Below are positions 35,801-46,642 of a stretch of 64,000 bases of DNA, piece after piece. The position numbers and the translations under genes were made by a program. The notes under the pieces are model-generated. The model was not told the DNA's origin. It made no database searches and saw only the letters and a program-made list of their open reading frames with translations. Position 1 is the first letter of the stretch, and the number at the start of each line of letters is the position of its first letter. The DNA comes from Laguncularia racemosa (taxonomy: Eukaryota; Streptophyta; Magnoliopsida; Myrtales; Combretaceae), in the NCBI GenBank assembly GCA_037954665.1, contig JBBMOL010000066.1:3286001-3350000 (forward strand), given 5' to 3'.

Positions 35801-36314
35801 ATGACAATCACTTACAAAGATTGGCATGAAATGCTACCGTTTGCCCTTATAGCTTACAGAAACCTCAATTCGAACATTTATTGGAGTTACCCTATATTCT
35901 CTAGTATATGGTGTTGAGGCAGTCCTACCGGTTGAAGTTAAAATACCATCCTTCAAGATCTTATCAGAAAGACAGTTAGATGAGTCAGACTGGGTAAAGA
36001 AGAGGCTTGATCAGTTGGCTTTGATTGACGAAAAAAGACTTGTTGCGTTATGTCACGGCCAATGCTATCAACAAAGAATGGCCCGAGCATTCAACAAGAA
36101 AATGAAACCTCAATGTTTCAAAGAAGGAGATTTGGTGCTAAAGAAAGTTCTCCCGAATGCTCAAGATTTGAGAGGGAAGTTCACCCCAAACTATGAGGGC
36201 CTATATGTTGTAAAAAATGTATCATCAGGAGGAGCTTTAATATTAACTCAGATGGATGGTCTAGAATTAAGAGACCTCATTAATATAGATGCTGTTAAGA
36301 TGTACTATCCGTAG
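32855..36314 (+). pseudogene. pol of element B (RT, dual RNase H, integrase), broken
   Basis: The RT region has FRDLNQATPKDNFPLPHIDVLVDNTAG (33390-33480) and catalytic YVDD at 33681-33692. An RNase H remnant follows (SIYYLSKKF, LTRHDPLNYL). A second, archaeal-type RNase H (34590-34950) has FFDGAAN, EYEACILGL, VYGDSSL and FADALSTL. The integrase (35180-36314) keeps a CQVYANRINAPP zinc half, MWGINIVGPI with Asn at the first DDE position, ITDN for the second Asp and an AVEASNKNIK glutamate, then a basic C terminus ending MYYP. Several frameshifts and stops break it. Two RNase H domains are typical of the Tat lineage. Confidence 0.9.
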
Positions 36315-36814
36315 GCAAGGAAATTGAGATTTTGCCAATGTTTATGAATGCCAATATTCAGTGCAAATTTCGCCGAGTTTAGTTTTCGTTCCTTTTACAA
36401 GCAAAGTTAATGTTTTTGAATGGTTGATTATCTTGACCAATTGTCATTAAACAAACGTTCATATATACACATTACCTATTACCTCACAATAAACAACGAG
36501 TATTGAAATGATAATAAATCTCAATAGATTTTGTAATATAATTCTACCTATTATGGAGCATTAAACCTATTGCATTAATAAGATAACACTACAATCACAA
36601 GAGCCATGCTCACAAGAAGGAAATAAATTAAGACCCTCAGCCCTATTTAAAGCAAGAGTAAGCAAAAAAGGAGCAAAATAGCACGAAAGTTTGGTTATTT
36701 GGTTACTATCTGCGATAAATTAGTAAGCATTTTAGAGTAAATAACCATCATTCACATATTATAAAACATCTCTTATCAAATTTAACCCGTTCACTAGAAG
36801 CATTTTCAAAAGTG

Positions 36815-37600
36815 TTAGGTTAGTCAGCCTACAAAGGGGGCACTTTCCTAAACATCCTCTCTCGGGGTTAGCCCATAGGGGCACCTTTCGAGACACCTAT
36901 TTTTTAGGGTTGCAAGTCTAAGAAGACGCTTCCCACCATTAGTTAGTCAGCCCACAATGGGGCACTTTCCTAAACATCCTCTCTCAGGGTTAACCCATAG
37001 GGGTACCTTTTGAGATACCTATCCTCTAGGGTTGCAAGTCTAAGAAGACGCTTCCCACTATTGGTTAGTCAGCCCACAATGGGACACTTTCCCAAGATAT
37101 CCTCTCTCGTGGTTGCAAGTCTAAAGAGATGTTGCCTAAATCGATTGATTAGTCAGCTCATAAGAGTACTTTTCTAAATAATTGATTAGTCAGCTTGTAG
37201 GAGCACTTTCTAATTTATCGATTAGTCAGCTCATAAGAGCACTTTTCTAGATAACTAATTAGTTAGCTCATAGGAGCACTTTTCTAGATAATCTATTAAT
37301 TAGTCAGCTCATAGGAGCACTTCTTTAGATTATCCCCTTTACAGTGGTTAGTCCTATAAGACACTTCTTGATATCGATTAGTCAGCTCATGAGAGCACTC
37401 TTCGAAGGCATTTCTCCCTAAACAATCGCTAGTAGCCAAACGCTTCTGTTGATAGGTGGCTAGCTCATAAGAGTACTTCTTGAGATAATCCTCTCTTTAG
37501 GGTTGCTAGTTCAATAGGACACTTCCTATTATTAGCTATTCCACTCACAATAACACACTCCTAAACAATCATTGAGATGTTTCTTATCATCGATTAGTTA
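36815..37600 (+). repeat. Minisatellite in 3' region of element B
   Basis: Units contain TTAGTCAGCCCACAATGGGG followed by CACTTTCCTAAAC and a TAGCCCATAGGGGCACC half. They repeat at about 126 bp (near 36817, 36943, 37063) and then break into shorter units of about 55-60 bp (TTAGTCAGCTCATAAGAGCA) to about 37380. Element C has a differently organised array at the same place. Confidence 0.85.
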
Positions 37601-37837
37601 GCCTATAGAGCATTTTTTGAAAGGATACATTACTTCAGATTGTTAGGTTGTTTAAGACCATTCCCCGAGCAATACTAATCATCACAAAGCACTTGTGGGA
37701 TTATTAGCTCATGGAACATTTTCCTACTAAATACCAAATTCCAGATAACTAACCAAACCATGGCGTTATCCATTTAGTCTAGAGGCAAAAAATGGTGTCT
37801 TTTTTGTCTTATAGTTAAGTTTTACAATCTTTACCAC

Positions 37838-37846
37838 AAAGAGGGG
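37838..37846 (+). other. Polypurine tract of element B
   Basis: AAAGAGGGG lies 4 bp before the 3' LTR and is identical in element C. It is the expected primer for plus-strand DNA. Confidence 0.85.
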
Positions 37847-37850
37847 CAAC

Positions 37851-39834
37851 TGTAAACACCCCATTTTTGCCCCTAATAATTAATAATGGTCAATTTTCAA
37901 TTTTTTCATTTTTTATATTTTTTCTTATAATTTAGCAAAAATAAAGAAAAAATATTCAAAAAAAAATAAATAGGGAAAATATATCAATTTTGGAAAATAA
38001 TAGTAGAAATAATAAGAAAATGAGTTAAATAATTTTTACAAATTTTTAGAATTTCAAAATAATATAAAAATAATAAAAATTGCAATGCATATATACAAAT
38101 TGCGTTTAATAAAAAAAGAGTAAGTAGGCTAGCCCAACTGGTCCGAACCATAGCCTGGCGGGCAGAGGAAGGGGCTCGGTCATGAGTTCTAATCGCGGGG
38201 GATGCATTCCGCGTTTTTGCAATTTTTTCCTCCCTAGGACACGTGTCATCACCTGATTGGCTGACGCGAACGCACGTGTTGGGCACGTGATCATCTCTTA
38301 CCTTCGTCCGAGATCGTCGCCAGCAAAGGAAAAATTCGAATCCGGTCGTTTTGATGTGATTTTTTTGCACAAATCCACCAAATATTAAACTAAAATAAGA
38401 TAAATATCATCCAATTGGAATCAAATCGCAACAAATTGGAAGATTCACACAAATCGAAGATGGGTTTTTAATTGTAAATCCGATTCATTCCAATAAAAGG
38501 AAATCCAAGTTTATCCCACTCTATTTCTGACGCCTATAAATAGAATACGAGAGGAGGAAGCCAAGGCACGAATCAGAAGAGAGAAAGGAGAGAAAATAAG
38601 AGCCGCCGGAGTTCACAAGCTGCGATTGTCGACCACCACTTGGAGAAGCTTTTGGAAAAATCCACTACCACCATCGAGTCCCCTGTCACTAGAAACGTTG
38701 GAAACACCCCTTGATCGACAAAAATGGATGTCGGAATGCAGCCCATGAGGACCTCCGATTGCCGCCTGATCCGACCCACAAACCGCGTCCGGACCTAGGT
38801 AAGTCGGATTTTCCGTATTTTTTTGTGTATTTCATTTATTTAATTGTTTATTTATTTATAATTCAAAAATAAAAAAATGAAATGAAAATGATATTAGGAA
38901 AAAAATGATAGAATTTAAATTACTTTATTTTTTATGTTTAGTTTAGAGTAGATAAAATAATAAAAAATTATAAAATAAAAATGTTAAAAAATATTTAAAA
39001 TAATAAAAAAGAAAATAAAAATAATAAAATCAAATAAAATCAAATAATGATAAACAATAAAAAATAATAAAATAATAAAAATGTAATAATGATTAAAAGT
39101 AGGATTAATAATAGAGGTAGATTAATAGGGATATAAAAATAATTTTTATCATTTAGAAAAAATCATTTTCTTAAATAAATCCAAAATTGGTTTTTCCTTA
39201 AATTAATTTTTTCAAAAAATAAAATAAAATAAAATAATAAAGCTTAGGCTTAGATTTTTTTTCCAAAAAATGCTAAAAATGATAAAAACATTAACCCGAG
39301 GTGTTTTCATAATTAAAATTAATAAACCCACTAAAGCATTTTATAAAAGACGAACTACGGCTTGTTTGATCCTGAATAGTAGGTATGTAGGCATCCGTTT
39401 GGGGTAACTCTAAAAAGAATAAAAAATCATTTTTCATATTAGAATAAGTGGTTTTTAATCAATAAGCATAATAATAATAATAAAAAAACAAAATAAGCAA
39501 CAATAGAAGACGTTATAATATGATTTAGATTTCAGAAGAATAAGGTGGTAATTTTAAGGTTTTAATAGGTTAGCCCCCGAGTCTAGAAACTCTGGTTTTC
39601 CCTTTCCTCTTTCACAAAAATGAAAAGAGGAGATCTCGCTGACTAGTTGTCCAAATTAGGATTAATCTGCTCAATTAGTCCTAATTCAATAATCTTTCCC
39701 AACTTCAGTTAGGTGGTGACTCCAAAATAAGAAGAAATTCTTAATTCAAGTCGATGATTTATATTAGATAAGCATAGGATCTAGTATAAATCGGATTAGA
39801 AATGAAAATGAAAAAAAAAAAATTAGACTTGACA
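37851..39834 (+). repeat. 3' LTR of element B
   Basis: This 1984-bp LTR has intact ends TGTAAACACC and CTTGACA. The A box TAGCCCAACTGG is at 38130-38141, a mutated B box at 38185-38194, a T5 run at 38214, the TATA box at 38535 and the splice donor AGGTAAGT at 38799. Confidence 0.96.
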
Positions 39835-39839
39835 CCTCC

Positions 39840-40600
39840 CTATAGGGTCAGTTGATTCATGAGGGTCCATGTGTATATTATTCTTGGAGAAATTCTTCTT
39901 TACTCAAGAATGGGTCACGATCATAGACATGGGAAGAACACAATAGTCCCCTAAGAAGATTTAATGGATTATATAGAATGCTTCAAGGAGCGCACATTGG
40001 ACATTTAAGACATATGTGATGAGAGGGAGTTAATGAAGATTTGTATCTAAAGGATGTTCACTAAGTACGCAGTCTACCTAGAAAATCTCAATCTAAGTTC
40101 CTTTTCTACACTAGTCGAAACTGCAAGGAAAATTAATAATTTTGTTGCAAGACAATAGGAAGAAAATGGGAGGCTTGGGAAACGAGCAACATTTGCTAGC
40201 TTAGCCTAAGTTGAGACCCCTAGAGACAATAAGAAGCCTAGGAATGATACATCCCGAGGATCTACATCAATCCCCCCTTTCTTATGCCCAATGGGAAAGG
40301 TATATGCTTTGTTTGACCAATGGTTACAAGATGGGAATATCAAGCTCCTAATAGTGGATCATTTACCAACATAAAATGAGAAGAATGATCCTAGGGTTTG
40401 CAAGTATCATAGATTTGTAAGTCACCCCACAAAAGAGTGTTAGACTTTGAAGAAGATTTTCAATGATAGGGTCCATAATGGGAATTTATCATAGAAAATA
40501 ATGATGTCCGTAATAACCCACTTCTTGCACACAATAATCAATGGGGTACTACAAGTGCCATCAATCACAATCTTAGCACTAAAGAAGGAGATATGTCACA
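39840..40600 (+). pseudogene. Host element gag, 3' part
   Basis: This continues the gag domain interrupted by element B. Pieces in shifting frames include a zinc-knuckle CKYHRFVSHPTKEC near 40397-40440 followed by LKKIF. Stops are dense. The join with 25437 across the CCTCC duplication restores gag text (WYVNL followed by SVDS-like). Confidence 0.65.
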
Positions 40601-40814
40601 TGTCAAGGTACGTAATGTACAAGAAGCTATGATTGGGAATAATGAGGACACATGTACGCCTAAAGTAGCCGCCTTGATGAAGATGGCTAACTTCAGAATT
40701 TTTTTTAACTTATTGGGGTTTAACGAGGACACATGTCTTCTAGCAGCAACTACCCTTACCCAAATCACAGAGAGACAATATAGGAAGTGTAGTCTAGCAT
40801 AACCTGTACTAAGA

Positions 40815-41460
40815 ATGGCAAAGGCACATGAGAATGCGATTCTCTTTACTGATGCGAACATGTACGCCAAGAACCCCAATCACAACCGTCCTCTTTATGT
40901 GGAAAGCATGCTAAATGGGCATCCCATTAAGAGAACATTCATAGACAATGGCTCTTCTATAAACATAATGCCACTATTTACATCGAAGGCTACATGAGTA
41001 GACAACTAGCGCTTGGTGAGACAACCTACTATTGTCAATAGTTTCATTGACACATCTACAAACACAACAGATATGTTAATGTAAGCTTTAGAGTGGGCCT
41101 TATACAAAGCTCCACATGGTTCCATGTGATCGATGCACCCATATCCTACCACCTATTGGTTGGAAGAAAATGGCTTCATGATCACAATCTTATACCCTCA
41201 ATATGGCATTAGTGCATTAAGGGCTATTGGAAGGGAAATGACGTATTCGTTCTTGCTATGAACAATCCATTTGAGCATAACGTGGCATGCTTTACTAGAG
41301 CTGCATTCTTTGATGAATATGCCGAAGAAAGAGAAACTACTATTGCAATACCCTTTGGTACACCATTACCTACTTAGGAGGAGACTCAAGAGAAGCCTAC
41401 GAGAAAAAAGAGAATGTGAGGCTCTCGCGGAGGGCAAAAGAAGCAAAGGAGAAATAAAGT
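40815..41460 (+). pseudogene. Host element aspartic protease remnant
   Basis: RPLYVESMLNGHPIKRTFID then NGSSINIMPL marks the catalytic DNGS motif at about 40945. A RYHLLVGRKWLH-like strand follows near 41150, and a basic linker. Frameshifts separate it from gag and RT. Confidence 0.75.
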
Positions 41461-41515
41461 GATAGAAAGTTTCATCAAAGAAGATGAGTGGAGGATGTAT
41501 TATTTATGATGGTCT

Positions 41516-42710
41516 ATGGGATTTGAAGGAGATGGACCCAAAGAAGCTTGTTCATTTTCTTTAGATCCCATACCAATACAGGAAACCCAACCCACCCCCC
41601 CAAGAGATGTAGGATCAACTCAAGCTACGATTGATGAAATTGAAGAGTTAGATTTAGCGAAACTAGGAGAGTCTTCGAGACCTATCTTCATTAGTAAGAA
41701 TCTCTTGCAAGAGTTGAAGGTCTACCTAGTGCAGTTGCTATAGAAGTGTTGAGACATATTTGCATGGACTTATGATGAAATGCCAGGATTAGACCCAACT
41801 CTAGTGGTACATAGATTGAACATTGTGGTCAAGGTTAAGCCAATAAAACAATGACAACGAATTTTTCGCCTAGAAGTTAAGGTCTAAATCAAAGAAGAGA
41901 TTAAGAAGTTACTCAAAGCTAGCTTCATCAAGCTAATTGAGCACCCATCATGGTTGGTTAATATCATGCCTATGAGGAAGAAAAATGGCCAAATACGAGT
42001 TTGTATATATTTTTGTGATCTCAATAAGGCTTGCCCAAAAGATGACTTCCATTGCCAAATATTGATATGTTAGTAGATGTCACAGCTGGACATGAGTTGT
42101 TTTCGTTTATGGAAGGTTTTAACGGCTACAATCAAATTAAAATAGCCACTGGAGATGCTAAGTGTACTGCTTTTAGGACACCAGTCGAGAATTTCTACTA
42201 TACAGCCATGCCGTTCGAGCTTAAGAATGCAGGAGCTACTTACTAAAGAGCAATGATTGCCATTTTCCATGATACGATGCACAACTTCATGGAAGACTAT
42301 GTAGATGACATCGTTATCAAGTCAAGGCGGGTGCCGGTTGTATAAATTGTGCATAAACCCGCTAAAATGTATCCTTGGTGTAGCGTCTAGTAAAGTCCTT
42401 GGATTTGTAGTTCATAGAAAAGGGATCGATGTTGAACCAGCTAAGGTGCATGTTATATGATCCATGCCTTCACCCACTAACTTGAAGAAATTAAAATTGT
42501 TCATGAGGAAGGTCTCTTATATTAGGTGATTCATCCTAACACTAGCCGAGATCTCTTATCCCCTGTAGCAACTTATGAAGAAAGGAACATTGTTTGAGTC
42601 GGGGCAACTACAAGAGGAGGCCATTCAGAAGGTCAAAGATATACTTACGTCTCTACGGACGATGACAATTCCTGTCAAGGGTTTACCAATGATTCTCTTC
42701 TTGACATTCA
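41516..42710 (+). pseudogene. Host element reverse transcriptase remnant
   Basis: Text in order includes a GSTQATIDEIEELDL linker, MPGLDP-like sequence near 41785, RVCI-F-DLNKACPKDDF near 42000, LPNIDMLVDVTAGHELFSFM, AMPFELKNAGATY, and the catalytic YVDDIVIKSR at about 42298. The thumb and connection to RNase H follow. It is broken by TAG stops and frameshifts. Confidence 0.85.
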
Positions 42711-43540
42711 CTAACAAGTCCATTGGTGCTTTACTCTGCACAAGAACTTGAGGGAAGGGAGCGACTTGTATATTACCTAAGTCGATCCCTCCAAGGGAGT
42801 GAAATAAATTATTCAGCCTGTGAGAAGCATTGTCTTGTATTGATATTTACTACACAGAAGTTACATCATTACTTCTTGGCACATAAAGTTAATCTTGTCA
42901 CTCACTCTAACTGATAAAGTACTTGCTATCACGGTTGGCACTATCTAGATGAATAGCAAAATGGTTACTTCTCCTATTAGAGTTTAACATTATGGTTATG
43001 CCACTAAGGCTATCAAATCTCAAGCTTTAGCAAACCTCTTGGCTCATTTTCTTATGGCAAAATGAGACTCACACCACAGATGCAATCCTAACAGAGTTTC
43101 ATGAGGATTCCATGAAGATAGAATTAGGTAAGGAATGGCAATTACAATTTGACAACTTATCTTCTAGTACCGGGAAAGGAGCTGGGATACTATTGATAAC
43201 CCCTGAAAGCCAAAAGATACCACTAGCATTTAAGTTAGATTTCCATTGCACCAATAATGAGGCTGAGTACGAGGCTGTACTACTCGGACTCATTTCGGTG
43301 CAAAGTGTTAGGGCATCTCACTTGTGCATTGTGGTGATTCAAACTTGATTATCAAACAAGCTAATGATGAATTTGCTCTCAAAGAACCAACACTAGCGCC
43401 TTATAAGGTTGTAGTACAATCTTTAGTTAGCAAGTTTAATTCAGTGATATATGAACATACCAAACAATCGGCCAACCGATATGTAGACACACTTGCAACT
43501 TTGGCATCCAAAGTTCCTATTCAAGCTAAAGAAGATGGTT
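42711..43540 (+). pseudogene. Host element dual RNase H remnant
   Basis: The first RNase H has RERLVYYLSRSLQGSEINYS and KHCLVLIFTTQKL (42750-42880). The second has WQLQFDNLSSSTGKGAGILL (Asn replaces the catalytic Asp), NNEAEYEAVLLGL, then IKQANDEFALKEPTL and YVDTLATLAS. The paired domains place the host element in the Tat lineage as well. Confidence 0.8.
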
Positions 43541-43559
43541 TAAGTATTCAGGTTATTAA

Positions 43560-44984
43560 AAAATTGATTTCGTGTATAGCTCTGCAATTGCTAGATGAGG
43601 AAGGCTTATCCCTATATCGCCGCATACAACGTGCAGGGTATTACTGGCCAACTATGGCCAAAGATGCTTCTCAAATGCAAATAAGTTACCTAAAATGCTC
43701 TGAGATTCCCGATCAAGGAGAATGTCACTTCGTGGCAAGTGTCGGCGATTGAAAACGCTCTTACATAGACTATTTACAGAATGGCACCTTACTTAAGAAT
43801 GGCATCAATGCTCGCATAGTAAAACGCACGGCAAAGAGGTATATTATGCATGAAGACCAGCTATATAGAGTATCATTCATGGGACAACCCCTTAGGTGTG
43901 TCGCACCACCCAAAACGGAGACTATACTAGCTAAAGTCCACTTCGGACATGGTGGAGAACATTAAGGAGGAAGGAAGCTGTACTACCACCTATTGAGCCT
44001 GGGGTATTATTGGCTTATATGGAAAATGATGCGTTCAACTTTGCCCAGAGATGTATCACATGTCAGCAACATGAGAATGCCATCCATGCTCCCGCTGTTA
44101 TACTACATAGCTTGACTACTCTGTGGCCTTTCCATACGTAGGCATTCGACTTGATCGACCCAATACATCCACAATCTAGGGGATGTATTTGGATCTTAGT
44201 AGGTACTGAATGTTTCACTAAATGGGTGGAGGCAATCTCATTAAAGAAAGCTATAGGACAAGCAGTACCAAGCTTCATGAAAGAGCATGTCATTTGTTGC
44301 TTTGGAATCTCAAAGCGCATTCTTTTAGACAATGGTACACCCTTTATCAACTCATATGCATGACAACTATTAGCCTCCTATGGTATCAATCATGTGAAAT
44401 CCACACCTTACTATCTAAAAGGAAACGGCCAAGCAGAAGCAACGAATAAGACTCTTTTAAAAGTACTTAGTCATATGGTGCATGAAAATCACAAAGAATG
44501 GCATGACAAACTACCATTGGCATTATGGGCATATAGGACATTTAAACGAATCCCTACTCAAGCTACCCCTTTTTCTTTAGTATATGGATGTGAGGCAATG
44601 ATGCCCATAGAAGTTTTGGTCCCATCTGCAAGATTAGCCATTAATGCCGAACTTAAACCAGATACTTTATGTATGCTTGATCTCAAAGCTCTAGAAGAGA
44701 GACGAGTCACTGCCAAGCATCACCTTGCTAACTATCACTAGTAGTTAAGTGCAGCTTATGATTGTTTGGTCAAGAAGTGATCCTTTTAGGAAGGTGATGT
44801 TGTACTTCGCGCAATAGAGTACGTGTAGCGAGGTATTCCAGCACTAAAGTTCACACCAAAGTGGGAAGGCCCCTTTATCATTCATGAGGTTCATGACGGT
44901 GGTTATCGCAAGCTTTTGAACCCAACAACTAATAAAGTCATTGCACCTATCAATTTTTAATACATTAAAAATTTTCATAAGTGA
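43560..44984 (+). pseudogene. Host element integrase remnant
   Basis: It includes a zinc-binding region with RAGYYWPTM near 43630 and a second one near 43990-44070, then AFDLIDPIHP (first Asp), FTKWVEAISLKKA, ILLDNGTPF (second Asp) and GQAEATNKTLLKVL (Glu). The C-terminal PKWEGPFIIHEVHDGGYRKL and APINF follow, the end at 44984. The duplicated H2C2-like segment (43600-43700 and 43930-44080) is partly scrambled. Stops and shifts make it non-functional. Confidence 0.8.
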
Positions 44985-45554
44985 AATGAATGATGTATTT
45001 GCAAATTATCATGAATCATGTGTATGGCTCACACTGTTCGAGCCTTTTCAACGCTTTTCTTTTTAATACTCGCTTATCTTGTTGCTGCAAAGTTAGAGAG
45101 TTATCTCCTTAGCGCATAAACATGATTAACTATCACATCTTACGTTGCTATCACATGGTTAGCACGTGCTCCCAAGTGTGCAATGAAACACTTAGCCCAT
45201 AAAAACATATCTACAAATTCAGAAATAAAGAATACATGGATATGTATGGGTAATACCCTCTTAACCATCGATGCTAGTATGTTGAACTACGCAATAAACA
45301 CCACTATCACTGTTTAAGCGCAATTGATTGTTTCAACCATTTAATGTATTATTGCTAGTAAGTGAAAGTTTTGCTTTGATGCGTAACATAATAACTTAAC
45401 TAAATAATGTGATTTTGACTAACATCACTCATGGTAAGTACATGCAAATAAGTCATGATCACACATATATAAAAACAAAATAAAAACAAACAACTTATTA
45501 GTTTTAATGTAATGCTTTAGAATGAAAACAAAAGCATAGTCATGCCGAATTACA
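44985..45554. other. 3' non-coding region of host element
   Basis: AT-rich DNA lies between the end of pol and the antisense gene remnant. No frame, repeat or promoter could be supported. Confidence 0.5.
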
Positions 45555-46642
45555 GGAGACAATCTAAGCCTACTAAGGACTTAAGATCAGAGTCTCCTAA
45601 AAGTGCCTTTATCTCAAGCTCGGGTGCTTTAACTACTTCTGCACTTTGCTCATCAATTGATCATGCCATCTCTTAACAGTATAGTAATTTAACACCCTCT
45701 TAGCTTTAGCAGCAACATGCTCTAAGCTATTAATTTTCAACCTTAAAAGGCTAGCCCCCTCAATGCATTTAATCACCTACTCAAGTTCTGCCTCTGACAA
45801 GGAATTCTAAAGCCTGTTCAACAATAATGCAGTCTCCCCTAGTATCTTCACCATAGTGCAAGTTAGTCAGTCCCTAACATAAGAGACTCAACCCAAAAGT
45901 CTATCCATAGCATCAAAAGTCTCCAATGAGTCTAACAGTCGGGAAGGCATAGTGAATCCTTGAAAGGATGTAGTCTCCTCTACTACAGCATAAACCCTTG
46001 GAGTCGCTTCCTTGTCTTGAGGAGACATTATAGTAACTGGGGGAGGAAGGATATCTATAGGAGCTACATACAACTCATCTTCATATGTGTCAGAGCAAAG
46101 CAGCGCATTGGCATGGTTACCAGCATCAATGTTATCATTATCCTCATTTATCTCTATGATTAGCTCATCAGTACTAGTAGCAAGTGCTCTAACTCCAACA
46201 AAGTTATACAACTCTTCAAAATCATCACCATCACTTATGCCATCTTTAACTAGTGATTCCACATAATTTACTAACTCTTGATCATCATCAACTTGAATTA
46301 AAACGGTCATTGAATTAGTAGAAGCGCTAGAGCGGACTTCAGAGCCCATCTCAACCTGCACATATATAATAGACAAAGGTGGTTAGTAAAAAAGACTACA
46401 TGTACATACATAATGACAAGAAATATACAAGGATGCTACCTCATGAATAAAGGTACCCTTGGCCCATCTATCTTCTATCGATGGAAGTTTATTCTTAGAG
46501 TATCTCCCTAATCCCACATAGTAGGAGATGTTGATCGCTGATCCACCTATTCAATAGTCTCTTAAGCATCACCAATAGGCTTTAGCTTGGGCTTAGGTAA
46601 TAATTTAAGGTAGAACTCCTAACGACACATAGTAGACACACG
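45555..46642 (-). pseudogene. Antisense spliced ORF in host element 3' region
   Basis: On the - strand the exon LPSIEDRWAKGTFIHE ends at 46440. A GT-AG intron (46439-46356, 84 bp, acceptor TATATGTGCAG) follows, and the frame resumes VEMGSEVRSSASTNS. An acidic stretch rich in Asp and Glu (DELIIEINEDNDNIDAG) runs to a stop at 45888. Beyond it, homologous-looking text continues (SEAELE, then a helical KAKRVLNYYTVKRWHDQL) to about 45555, so that stop is probably a later mutation. Upstream pieces (EFYLKLLPKPKLKPIGDA) are interrupted by TAGs and cut by element C at 46642. Tat/Ogre elements are known to carry antisense ORFs before the 3' LTR. Function is unknown. Confidence 0.65.

Larger units (their letters stand above)
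25438..39834 (+). mobile_element. Element B: complete but decayed Tat/Ogre-like gypsy retrotransposon
   Basis: This 14.4-kb element is bounded by LTRs 25438-27425 and 37851-39834 and by the 5-bp duplication CCTCC (25433-25437, 39835-39839). The order is LTR, tRNA-Arg-type primer site, leader, ORF1 (DUF7745-like), gag, protease, RT, RNase H, second RNase H, integrase, minisatellite-bearing 3' region, polypurine tract, LTR. Many in-frame TAG/TAA codons stand where element C has CAG, CAA or TGG, and both ends of its 5' LTR read TA, which fits C-to-T decay of methylated DNA. It is older than C. Confidence 0.96.
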
